From contig NZ_VFIO01000016.1 in NCBI RefSeq assembly GCF_007858365.1, forward strand, positions 1-60,611: a stretch of DNA of 60,611 bases, given 5' to 3'. Of the stretch, positions 52,416 through 60,611 are shown piece after piece. Position numbers and translations under genes: made by a program. This DNA is from Pseudomonas saxonica. GTDB taxonomy: Bacteria; Pseudomonadota; Gammaproteobacteria; Pseudomonadales; Pseudomonadaceae. The notes under the pieces are model-generated. The model had not been told where the DNA came from. It saw nothing but the letters and a program-made list of their open reading frames with translations, and ran no database searches. Position 1 is the stretch's first letter. Every line of letters starts with the position of its first letter.

Positions 52416-53210
52416 ATGCAATGTTATCGGTGGAGAAAGATTTTGGACGAAGGGAAAACTACTAACGCTGTGAGCGGCTGGGACCGCTCGGCAGCTATAA
52501 GCCGGAGCCGTGAAAAGCTTGAGTCGGTAGTCAGGTGGCTTGCATGGTTTGACTACTCCGACAGGTCAACTATTGCCGCAATGCTCGGCGTCGATGCGGA
52601 TGGCCAGCGCGCCTTTTTCAAGCGGTTGGAGGACTCCGGTTTTCTCTTGGTAGATCGTGCACCTGGGATCGACAGGAAAATCTACAGCCTCGGGGAAGCG
52701 GGGTTTGACTACGCGCTCATGCTTGCGCCTGAACTTAATTTAAAGAGGCGGCGCAGGCTGCCTTCTTGGGTGTCGATGATTCACAGCTTTTCGGTCCAAG
52801 CGGCAATTATTAAGCGCATGCCGGATATCCAAATACTACGGCCAGAGAAGACCTTAAAGCACCTTCGCACCGTGCGATTACCAGACGCAATCCTGACGAT
52901 GAAGGACGGAACATCGGTCGCCCTGGAGGTTGAGCTGAACCATAAATCGAGCCCCCGGGTTTACAACATTTTCCTATCGCATTTGAAAAATATTCGCGGC
53001 GGGCATTACGACAAAGTTCTGTATCTCTTTCCGAATGAGGGCTTATGCAACCTGTATCTGGAGAAGTACAACCAGCCAATGTGGCCGATTTATCGGCCAC
53101 TCGCTGGCACGACTCGGCTAGTTCAGGATAAAGATCGGAGCTTTACAGCTAGCCCCGTGCATGAAAGCAATCTGATGCAGTTTCAAGTCGAGGTCATGTA
53201 TACGCTATGA
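52416..53210 (+). CDS. candidate MOB_C/Replic_Relax-type relaxase
   Basis: A 264-residue protein. Residues about 35-95 form a winged helix (STIAAMLGVDADGQRAFFKR). The C-terminal half has LPDAIL with Asp157 and, 13 residues on, LEVELNHK with Glu171, Glu173 and Lys177, which is a PD-(D/E)xK-like signature as in MOB_C relaxases (CloDF13 MobC type) and the replication-relaxation family. No HUH relaxase is visible in the window. GGAG 6 bases before ATG 52416 decides the start. Overlaps virB11 by four bases. Confidence 0.6.
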   Translation: MQCYRWRKILDEGKTTNAVSGWDRSAAISRSREKLESVVRWLAWFDYSDRSTIAAMLGVDADGQRAFFKRLEDSGFLLVDRAPGIDRKIYSLGEAGFDYALMLAPELNLKRRRRLPSWVSMIHSFSVQAAIIKRMPDIQILRPEKTLKHLRTVRLPDAILTMKDGTSVALEVELNHKSSPRVYNIFLSHLKNIRGGHYDKVLYLFPNEGLCNLYLEKYNQPMWPIYRPLAGTTRLVQDKDRSFTASPVHESNLMQFQVEVMYTL

Positions 53211-54235
53211 GCTATGAAGATACCGTTTTCGGGTCAGTACCCGTCAAAGAGGCAGGAAGCTGGGAATTGCTTGAGCACTTCCTTAAACCGGTTCTACCTC
53301 ATTTCAACAATCCATTGGTCACTGAGATTTGTGTTAACCGTTATGACGAAATGTACGTTGAAATTAACAACGTGCTTGAGCGAGTTGATAGCGGGTTTGC
53401 CTCAGAGCAGAAGCTTGTTGAATTCATTCGTCAGCTAGGGATTGTTCTCAAACAGCCGGTCGGTCCCGACAATCCAGAGCTTGATGCGCGGTTTCCTAAC
53501 GGTGCACGCATTAGCTGCACGTTGTCTTTAATGACCCCCGCGGGTGCAACATTTAGCCTTCGTTGCAAACCAACAAAAGCGTTCACGATGGCCGAACTGG
53601 TCGGGTTAGGGGCGCTCACAAGCGAAATGGCCGACTACATTGCAGAGCGTGTTCGTGGTGCTGCGACAATGCTTGTCACAGGCAATACAGGAAGCGGAAA
53701 AACCGCAATGCTTCGGGCTTGTGGCGGGTTCATAGATAAGCGTGAACGGCTGTGTACAGCAGAAGATACCCTTGAGCTTGGGATGCGTGAAATGCTGCCC
53801 AATGTCGTCGCTTTTGAAGCTCCTTACAGGGAGCCTAAACCCGGCGTGAGGGTTATCAATTTGGCGTCTTGTATTCGCAAATTTCTTCGTTATCGGCCAG
53901 ACCGTGGCTGGGTTGGTGAAATTCGTGATGCTGCGGCTTGTGACGCATTTTTTCAGTTCATTTATACCGGGCATAGAGGGTCAGCTGCTTCGTTGCACAC
54001 GAATGGTCCTGACGATACCGTGCCTCGATTGCAGTACCTCATGTCCTCGGCTGGACTTATCAGTTATGACCTTGCCGGCCGAATGATCCTTGGCGTTCTC
54101 GATTTGATGATTCATTGCTCGCGTGATCCGCGCTACGGTCGGAAAGTCACTGATATTGTCGAAGTCCGTAATGGTGAACTGCACCCGATCTTTGTATATG
54201 ACGTTGAAGCCGGGAAACATCGACGGGTTGATTAA
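53207..54235 (+). CDS. virB11: VirB11-like T4SS traffic ATPase
   Basis: A 342-residue hexameric ATPase: N-terminal domain, Walker A GNTGSGKTA at about residues 159-167, Asp box ERLCTAEDTLEL, His box TGHRGSAASLHTNG and Walker B-type GEIRDAAA. It is separated by about 24 kb from the virB1-B10 genes and coupled to the putative relaxase gene (ATGA). Repeat copy D begins right after its stop codon. Confidence 0.95.
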   Translation: MSYEDTVFGSVPVKEAGSWELLEHFLKPVLPHFNNPLVTEICVNRYDEMYVEINNVLERVDSGFASEQKLVEFIRQLGIVLKQPVGPDNPELDARFPNGARISCTLSLMTPAGATFSLRCKPTKAFTMAELVGLGALTSEMADYIAERVRGAATMLVTGNTGSGKTAMLRACGGFIDKRERLCTAEDTLELGMREMLPNVVAFEAPYREPKPGVRVINLASCIRKFLRYRPDRGWVGEIRDAAACDAFFQFIYTGHRGSAASLHTNGPDDTVPRLQYLMSSAGLISYDLAGRMILGVLDLMIHCSRDPRYGRKVTDIVEVRNGELHPIFVYDVEAGKHRRVD

Positions 54236-54504
54236 TGCCGCTGGCAGCCAGGGGGGCCCCCTGGACGGCAGACCAAAGCAACACCAAGGGCTCTGCCCTT
54301 GTAAGCCCGCTCTTGCCGCCGAGGGCTCAGGTGCGCGGGGCGGGGAAGCTACCCCACACACCCGAGCGGAGGCTTGGGGGTACTGCGCACCGTCAAGCAG
54401 AATACGCCTGCGGCGGTCCTACGGACGCGGAACCCACCCCCAAAGGGGCGGGACCCCCGCCATTCAACTTGACCGCGCTTCGTTTAAGGGCCCGGATCCG
54501 GGCC
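54236..54504 (-). repeat. dispersed GC-rich repeat, copy D
   Basis: Full copy in the orientation of B, from GCCGCTGGCAGCCAGGGG (one base after the virB11 stop) to GGGCCCGGATCCGGG. It forms the exact junction between the conjugation genes and the truncated tnsA. Confidence 0.9.
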
Positions 54505-55259
54505 AGGGATCAGACTACAAGCCGTTCATCTACACCAGGGACGTGTCCTCGCTGGGTCGCTCCCACCGCCTGCCTGGCAGCAAGACCCGGCGTTTACACC
54601 ATCTTCTATCCGATCTTGAACTGGCCATCTTCCTGACCTTGGATCGGTCTCCCCATGTCACCGATATCCGTGAACAGTTTCCGATGCGGGTCGAAGATAC
54701 GGTGCGCATCGCCGAGGAGCTTGGCCTGCCCCACGGTTGTTACAAGGGTACCCAGCAGGTACTGACCAGCGACTTTCTGGTGGATTTCGAAGATCCTCAG
54801 CGCCCGAGCATCGCGATTCAGGCCAAGTACAGTACCGACCTGCAGAAGCCTGAAGTTATCGAGAGGCTTGAACTTGAAAGGCGCTACTGGCAGGAAAAAG
54901 GTATTCCCTGGGTCATCGTCACTGAGCGCGAGGTATCCAAGGTGGCATTTGCCAATATCCAATGGCTCTATCCTGCCCATGCTGAAGGCGACATCGCTCA
55001 GGACGATCTCGCCCATTACCAGCAGCTGTTTCTGCTCGAGTTTCAGCGTCACCCAGACCGGAAGCTGACCGCTATTGCCCAAGGACTGGATACCTCCGGC
55101 CAGCTGGAGGCCGGTCAGGCGCTCTATTGGCTACGCCAGTTGCTGGCCCGGCACTGTTTCCTTTTCGATCTTGACACTCCTTACCGGGAGCTGAAGCCGA
55201 AAGACCTGGTTGCCAACTCTCATCAAATGCATCAGGAGCTGAGCAGTGTTGCCCGTTAA
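54501..55259 (+). pseudogene. tnsA: TnsA-like Tn7-family endonuclease, 5' truncated
   Basis: About 252 residues of TnsA remain, starting GQGSDYKPF, the place where intact proteins have about 20 further residues. The catalytic set is kept: Glu in DLELAIFL, Asp in TSDFLVDF and Lys in IQAKYS. The frame is open backwards through repeat D, so a fusion is possible but no start signal of its own is left. TnsA makes the 5' cuts at transposon ends. Confidence 0.85.
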
Positions 55260-56961
55260 TCAGGTGTTCCGGATGGGGGAACTGCGAAAGCGCCTGCTTT
55301 GGTCCGGTACCGAGCAGGCAATCTGGATCGATATCGATTCGGACACGGCGTTGCCCGAACCGATATCGATTGTAGAGCTGGAGCGTCTGATCATGGAGCG
55401 GGAGCTGGAGAGCATTGCCGATCCCTTCGAGGAAACAGTCCTACGGGAGGTTGAGGAAGGTTCCCTTGATCAGCAGAAGCGTGATGAAGCTTGGGGAATG
55501 CTGGCGGATTTTGTGCACGACCCCCAGCTTTTCGTGCGGCGCCCCAGAGGGCTCATTGTCAGAGGCATCATGGAGCGCCATGGTGTCACCAATCAGACGG
55601 TGTATAGGTTACTGAGGCGCTACTGGCAGCGAGGCATGTGCAGGAATGCCCTCTTGCCGGACTATGTCAACTCGGGCGCCCGTGGCAAGCGCAGAAAGCC
55701 GAACCAGGCCAAGCTGGGCAGGCCCAGAGTGGTGATGGAGGGGAAAGGGAGCAATGTCACGCCGGACATCGAGCGCATTTTTCGCCGGGTCATCGAGGAA
55801 CGTTTGCTCAAGGAAAAACATCCGTCCATTCCTGATGCCTACGCCGCCGGGCTGAATCTGCTCCGTGCTGTTCTGACGGAGCTGCCGACCTTCGAACTGC
55901 CTACATTGGGGCAGTTCCGTTACTTCTATGGGCGCGAATATCACTTCACCGACACCTTGCCATGCAGGGTGTCCGCAGTGGATTTTGCCAAGGACTTCCG
56001 ACCGCTCAGCAGTACATCGACGACCGAGGCACTGGGGCCCGGATACCGCTACCAGATCGATGCCACCATCGCCGATATCTATCTGGTTTCAGAACATGAT
56101 CGCAGCCTTATCGTCGGCAGGCCTGTCGTTTACATGGTGATCGACGTGTTCAGCCGCATGGTCGTTGGTATGTACGTCGGATTCGAGGGACCTTCCTGGG
56201 TCAGTGCCATGGTGGCATTGGCCAACACGGTCGCCGACAAGGTTGAGTATTGCCGCCAGTATAGCGTGGAGATCGATGCCAGCGACTGGCCGGTCAAAGG
56301 CTTGCCGGATGTGGTGCTGGCCGATAAGGGCGAACTGAATGGCACCAAGGTGGAAGCATTTTCCCAAGCCTTCGGCGTTCGCATCGAGAATGCACCGGCC
56401 AGGCGAGGAGATGCCAAGGGGATCGTCGAGCGTTATTTCCGGACGGTGCAGGAGCGTTTCAAGCCCTATGCCAGCGGTGTGGTCGAGGACACCACCAGCC
56501 GGAAGCGGGGTGGCCACGACTACAGACTTGATGCCAGTCTGACCTTGCCCGAGTTCACCCAGATCATCATTGCCGGCATCCTCTACCACAACAACTTTCA
56601 TACCTTGAGCAAATACGACAGAACCTCTGGTATGCCGGGCGATCTGCCAGCCATCCCGGTCATGCTGTGGAACTGGGGCTTGGCCAACTTGACCGGCCGG
56701 TTACGTACTGCGCCCGAGGAGCTGGTGCGGATAAATCTCTTGCCCCATGAGTCGGCCACGGTTTCGGAGCTGGGAATCAGGCTGTTCGGCTGCTTCTACA
56801 CCTGCCAGGAAGCAATCAGGGAGGGTTGGTTTCACCGAGGCCAGGCACCATGGCGAAGTACTGTGAGCCTTTGCACTCTGTGCATCACCCGAAAGAAAGC
56901 TCACCTGGGGCCAACCATGCCCGGGTGTTCGACTGGAAGCAGCGGATACGCGCGGCCCTAG
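55246..56961 (+). pseudogene. tnsB: TnsB-like Tn7-family transposase, 3' truncated
   Basis: The frame keeps the N-terminal HTH domains and the DDE core (Asp in YQIDATIADI, Asp in VLADKGEL, Glu in AKGIVERYF) but diverges after EGWFHRGQ near 56845 and ends in an unrelated tail at 56961. Typical TnsB has about 700 residues, so the C-terminal TnsC-contact part is gone. GTG start overlaps tnsA; AGGAG precedes it. tnsC, tnsD and tnsE are absent. Confidence 0.88.
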
Positions 56962-57048
56962 GCTGATTGCAGAATACACCGCAGTTCGGCTGCGATACAT
57001 CTTGTCGCGCACTGCGTGCAGCCTCCCCGAAACTGCCCGGAGCCGTGC

Positions 57049-57190
57049 CAAGGCGATATAGGCCCCTTGGGAGTCGGCAAGACGCATCTGGCCATCGCAC
57101 TGCGCTATCGGGCGGCGCAGTGCGGCATCAAGACCCGCTTCATCACTGCGGCCGACCTTGGTGCTGCAACTGGGCGCGGACCAGCGTAAC
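57049..57190 (+). pseudogene. istB: IS21-family IstB ATPase remnant
   Basis: One frame reads GPLGVGKTHLAIALRYRAAQ, then IKTRFITAADL, the Walker A region of IstB helper proteins. A one-base change after AADL throws the frame off (LQLGADQRN follows in another frame). Only about 50 codons are left. Confidence 0.75.
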
Positions 57191-57326
57191 CGTCCGGGCA
57201 TCCCGGCTGGCTTGACCCCGCCAAGCTAAGAGATGGTGGCAGTTCGTGGATGCCGTTTCCCGGGTGCACGCGATCCGAGACCACGCGATCAAGCAGGAAA
57301 ACGAGCACCTGGGCTTGCCTGACTGA

Positions 57327-58100
57327 CCGCAGGCCGGCGACGACAAGGTGGAAAAGTTCGGCGTGTGGCTCTGGCGGCAACGATCCCGCGAAGGGCGGAC
57401 GGTGCTTGAGCTGTTGAACGTAAGCGTGCGGGCAAACCGTCTTGCGCGACTATGCCGGATGCCACCTATGCGGCAGCAGCTCTGCAATCTCACTCGCCCG
57501 CTGCGTCGGCAACCGTGTCAGCACATCCTTGAGATAGGCATACGGATCGTGCCCATTATTACGGGCCGACTGGATCAAACTCATGATCGCAGCAGCGCAC
57601 TTGAGCATGCGATCCCGCGCCGAGCATTTGAGAAGGCAACGGGATGAACGCTGGCTGGATAGCCGTGGTTTTCTGGGTATGCAGCCGAATCCATTTGTGG
57701 ACGAGGTTGGCATTGAGGCTGTAGCCCAAGGCGATGTTTGCGATGGAGGCACCGGGTTCAGAACACTCCTGAATGACCTGGGCCTTGAAAGATTTGCTGT
57801 AGGTACGGCGCTGAGGGGGCATGGAAAATCCGCTTGATGGGCCATGGCCTTCGGCGGCGGTGTCGGGAAGGTGTGTTGGCCGGACGGATATTGTTGAACT
57901 ACGCTGTCTGGGGCAACGGAAGTGTTTCGGCCCGACTCTGGAACGCGATCCGCAGCGACGACTGGGCAATTCCGCACGTTGGCCTGAGCAGCCTCGGGGA
58001 AAGCGTCGGCTGGGCGCGCCCAGACGAGTTTCCGCCAAGGAACATGCAGACGAGCAAGGGGCTGCGGGCACTCGGCTACAACGTGAGGATCGGTGTTTGA
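57327..58100 (+). pseudogene. unrecognised gene fragment interrupted by the small IS66 derivative
   Basis: Frame 57327-57419 continues exactly at 57900 once the element and one duplication are removed, giving LWRQRSREGRTVLELLNYAV and then IPHVGLSSLGESVGWARPDE to a stop at 58098-58100. Upstream the same frame is open before a single stop at 57324, back to about 57234. It looks like the end of a larger protein; I do not recognise the family. Confidence 0.55.
57420..57891 (-). mobile_element. internally deleted IS66-family element (472 bp)
   Basis: It begins GTAAGCGTGCGGGCAAAC and ends with a related inverted sequence, flanked by identical 8-bp TGTTGAAC (57412-57419 and 57892-57899). On the minus strand it keeps the start of tnpA (ATG 57822, SFKAQVIQECSEPGASIANI) fused to the end of tnpC (AAAIMSLIQSARNNG ... 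DVLTRLPT); tnpB and most of tnpC are deleted. It resembles a non-autonomous derivative of an IS66 related to the one at 11414. Confidence 0.85.
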
Positions 58101-58223
58101 TCGAGGCGCCTGTGGCACACGCAGGCTGACGAGCCAGGCGCTGTCCATGGCCTGATCAGGCCGCCCCGCTGCGCCTTGCCTGAGCAGTTGACCTGCATCA
58201 ATGGGGCGGGAGATCGCTGTACA

Positions 58224-58276
58224 TTGACTCTTGAAGTTTGTCCTGGTAAGCGCAATATCTTGCAAAGTCTTGCAAG
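58224..58276 (+). promoter_or_regulatory. possible promoter region of the tLST operon
   Basis: TTGACT at 58224 is followed by CTTGAAG at 58229, which resembles a heat-shock sigma -35 element; a direct repeat TCTTGCAA-AG-TCTTGCAA is at 58258-58275. No clear -10 match, so this is tentative. Confidence 0.3.
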
Positions 58277-58323
58277 GATTTCCTTGGCCGGAACCGCAAA
58301 GCGACGCGATTGGAGAGGGTGAG

Positions 58324-58605
58324 ATGAAAGCGCACCTACAGGTGATTTTCACGCTCGATGAATTGGCTGCGTACTTGAAAGTCGGCAAGCGGACGCTTTA
58401 TCGGCTCGCCGCGCACGGGGAAATTCCGGCTTTCAAGGTGGGCGGGACGTGGCGGTTTCGTCAAAGTGAAATCGATCAGTGGATCAATGATCAGACCCGA
58501 GCCGGAGCAAAGAAGGAGGTGATGCGCAAGCGTGAACAGCAGAAGTCATCCGAGCAGCCCGTGTCGCCTGGGCGCACTGCCCGTCGCAGCAGGCAAAGGG
58601 CTTGA
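58324..58605 (+). CDS. excisionase/MerR-type HTH protein at the start of tLST
   Basis: A 93-residue DNA-binding protein of the excisionase family (FTLDELAAYLKVGKRTLYRL, then FKVGGTWRFRQSEIDQW) with a basic, disordered tail. It stands first in the tLST operon and could regulate it. GAGAGGGTGAG precedes ATG 58324. Neighbour hsp20 follows after 34 bases. Confidence 0.88.
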   Translation: MKAHLQVIFTLDELAAYLKVGKRTLYRLAAHGEIPAFKVGGTWRFRQSEIDQWINDQTRAGAKKEVMRKREQQKSSEQPVSPGRTARRSRQRA

Positions 58606-58639
58606 GTAACTCGTTTTTCAATTTTTCTGGAGGTATGAC

Positions 58640-59209
58640 ATGGACATCGATTTCAAGAAGTTGGCTCCCTGGAACTGGTTCAAGAACGAGCAGCAAGAGC
58701 AGCAGACCGCCTCTTCCCTGCCGGTGCAGCGCAATGACCTGCCAGCGGCGAGCGGGCCAGTCAGCCCGATCCTGCAACTGCATCGCGAGATCGACCGGCT
58801 GTTCGATGACGCGTTCCGGGGCTTCGGTTTTCCGGCGCTGGCCATGCCGCGGCTGCCATCCGATTGGTCGGGCATGCTGAAGCCGGCCCTGGACATCCAG
58901 GAAACCGACAAGCAGTACAAGATTGCCCTGGAAGTGCCCGGTGTCGAGGAAAAGGACATCCAGATCACCCTCGACAACGACGTGCTGGTGGTGCGTGGCG
59001 AGAAGCGCCAGGAACAGGAGAAGAAGGAAGGTGGCTTCCACCGTGTGGAGCGCACCTACGGCAGCTTTCACCGCGCCTTGAACCTGCCTGACGACGCCGA
59101 TCAGGATTCGATCAAGGCATCGTTCAAGAACGGGGTGCTCACGGTCACGATCGACAAGCGCGAGGTCAGCGCGCCGAAGCAGGGACGTTCGATCCCGATC
59201 AACAGCTGA
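58640..59209 (+). CDS. hsp20: small heat-shock protein, Hsp20 family (sHsp-GI type)
   Basis: A 189-residue small heat-shock protein: N-terminal region with LQLHREIDRLFDDAFRGFGF, alpha-crystallin domain from about residue 75 to 170, and C-terminal IPI motif. It is the tLST copy placed just before clpK and is expected to hold heat-damaged proteins for ClpK. GGAGG precedes ATG 58640. Longer N terminus than the copy at 572. Confidence 0.94.
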   Translation: MDIDFKKLAPWNWFKNEQQEQQTASSLPVQRNDLPAASGPVSPILQLHREIDRLFDDAFRGFGFPALAMPRLPSDWSGMLKPALDIQETDKQYKIALEVPGVEEKDIQITLDNDVLVVRGEKRQEQEKKEGGFHRVERTYGSFHRALNLPDDADQDSIKASFKNGVLTVTIDKREVSAPKQGRSIPINS

Positions 59210-59313
59210 CGTCGCCGGCTCGTTCGTCACAAGAAAAACCCGGTACGAGACGAGGTGTCGCGGCTCGCGATGCCTCGTCGCCTCAACCTTGTCAACCTTC
59301 TCAGGAGCATCAG

Positions 59314-60611
59314 CATGACCAGAAAACAATGCCAGGTCTGCGGCCAACCCGCCACCGTGCGGGTGGAAGCCAATCTCGACGGGCGTCACAGCACCATGCT
59401 GTTGTGCGACGACCATTACCGCCAACTGGTGCGCCAGCAAAAGCGCACCGTCTCGCCGCTGGAAGCCTTGTTCGGCTCGCGCAGCGGCCTGTTCGAGGAC
59501 TTCCTCGGCAGTGACTTCTTCCGCATCGGCGACGACGCGACGCCCTTTGCCGCCGATACCGATGACGTGGTCGATGCCGTGTTTGGCGAACCCGCCGCCG
59601 CAGGTTCGGGTGCACCGCGCCGGCGCGGCAGTGGGCTGGCCAGCCGCATCAGCGAACAGTCGGAAGCCCTGCTGCAAGAGGCCGCCAAACACGCTGCCGA
59701 ATTTGGCCGCTCCGAGGTGGATACCGAACATCTGCTGCTGGCGCTGGCCGACAGCGACGTGGTCAAGACCATCCTGGGTCAGTTCAAAATCAAGGTCGAT
59801 GACCTCAAGCGGCAGATCGAGTCCGAGGCCAAGCGCGGGGACAAGCCGTTCGAGGGCGAGATCGGCGTGTCGCCGCGCGTGAAGGATGCGCTCAGCCGCG
59901 CCTTCGTGGCCTCCAATGAACTCGGCCATTCCTATGTCGGTCCGGAGCATTTCCTGATCGGTCTGACCGAGGAAGGCGAAGGGCTGGCCGCCAACCTGCT
60001 ACGCCGCTACGGCCTGACGCCGCAGGCGCTGCGCCAACAGGTCAGCAAGGTGGTCGGCAAAGGCGCCGAGGATGGCCGCGCCGAGACGCCGACCAACACG
60101 CCAGAACTCGACAAGTATTCGCGCGACCTCACCAAGATGGCGCGCGAGGGCAAGCTCGATCCGGTCATCGGCCGTGCGCAGGAGATCGAGACCACCATCG
60201 AGGTGCTGGCCCGGCGCAAGAAAAACAACCCGGTGTTGATCGGTGAGCCCGGCGTCGGCAAGACCGCCATTGTCGAAGGACTGGCGCAGCGGATGGTCGC
60301 CGGCGAAGTGCCCGAGACGCTGCGCGACAAGCGTCTGGTGGAACTCAACATCAACGCCATGGTGGCCGGCGCCAAGTATCGCGGCGAGTTCGAGGAGCGC
60401 GTGCAGAAGGTGCTCAAGGAAGTGACCGAGCACCAGGGCGAGATGATTCTCTTCATCGATGAAGTGCACACCATCGTCGGTGCCGGCCAGGGTGGCGGCG
60501 AAGGCGGGCTGGACGTGGCCAACGTGTTCAAGCCGATGATGGCGCGCGGCGAGCTGAACCTGATCGGCGCCACCACGCTCAACGAGTATCAGAAGTACAT
60601 CGAGAAGGACG
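59314..60611 (+). CDS. clpK: ClpK/ClpG-type AAA+ disaggregase, N-terminal part
   Basis: The first 432 residues: a cysteine-containing N-terminal extension (CQVCGQP, then LLCDDHY) typical of ClpK/ClpG, a Clp-N domain (about 100-245), and the first AAA domain with Walker A GEPGVGKT at residues 310-317 and Walker B ILFIDEVHT. The frame is open to the window edge. AGGAG lies before ATG 59314. It would join the C-terminal piece at 3-425 with about 376 residues missing between. Confidence 0.95.

Noticed and set aside
54123..54500. N-terminal extension of tnsA through virB11 and repeat D
   Set aside because: The frame is open only by chance through virB11 and the repeat; the peptide matches translated frames of the repeat in other places.

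Overview
The window reads as most of a circular conjugative plasmid of about 60-62 kb from a Gammaproteobacterium. Pseudomonas is the most likely host, judging from gene content and style; this is an inference, because there is no chromosomal marker. The two window ends fall in the C-terminal and N-terminal parts of one ClpK-type disaggregase, so the sequence was probably opened inside clpK, with about 1.1 kb of that gene not shown. I found no rRNA, tRNA, CRISPR array or recognisable antibiotic-resistance gene.

Layout. (1) About 58.1-60.6 kb continuing into 0-10.7 kb: a GC-rich transmissible locus of stress tolerance (tLST/LHR): excisionase-type HTH gene, small heat-shock protein, clpK, second small heat-shock protein, two yfdX genes, hdeD, an unusual orf11, thioredoxin, KefB-like antiporter, PAS-GGDEF gene (frameshifted), psiE, M48 peptidase (frameshifted) and a DegP-like protease. 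(2) 11.4-17.6 kb: an IS66-family element with a perfect 8-bp target duplication, carrying a complete group II intron inside tnpC and an IS3-family element near its right end; it split a 49-codon ORF. (3) 17.6-29.7 kb: small regulators, then a compact type IV secretion (MPF_T) operon in the order virB3, B2, B4, B5, orf, B6, B8, B9, B10, PilL-like, B7-like, B1, orf. (4) 29.7-34.4 kb: small plasmid genes, a RepA gene preceded by a leader peptide and stem-loops resembling antisense-controlled IncFII/IncI replicons, an origin-like region with a DnaA box, a Phd/ParE-like toxin-antitoxin pair and a candidate small hydrophobic peptide. (5) 34.4-43.7 kb: an AT-richer accessory region of mostly unknown small genes, a serine recombinase with nearby inverted repeats, and a decayed UmuC/RulB remnant. 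(6) 43.9-51 kb on the minus strand: topA, and an operon virD4-parA-parB-orf-orf with a set of 19-bp palindromes upstream and one more inside parB. (7) 51.2-54.2 kb: a hairpin-rich non-coding kilobase (candidate oriT), a candidate MOB_C-like relaxase with a PD-(D/E)xK-like signature, and virB11. (8) 54.2-58.1 kb: a junk zone with truncated Tn7-like tnsA/tnsB, an IstB remnant and an internally deleted IS66 derivative with its own 8-bp duplication inside a broken ORF.

How it works together: RepA and ParAB would maintain the plasmid, helped by the toxin-antitoxin pair; the VirB/VirD4 genes plus the putative MOB_C relaxase would make it self-transmissible; and the tLST cargo would give heat and protein-stress tolerance. 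Transfer and segregation look co-regulated: virD4 and parAB share an operon behind the palindrome cluster, and an identical-spacing operator (ATGCGCA-N6-TGTGCAT) occurs before the virB operon and again beside the putative oriT. A roughly 250-bp GC-rich repeat occurs four times, at 30.0, 34.4, 42.3 and 54.2 kb, the last copy marking the junction between virB11 and the tnsA fragment.
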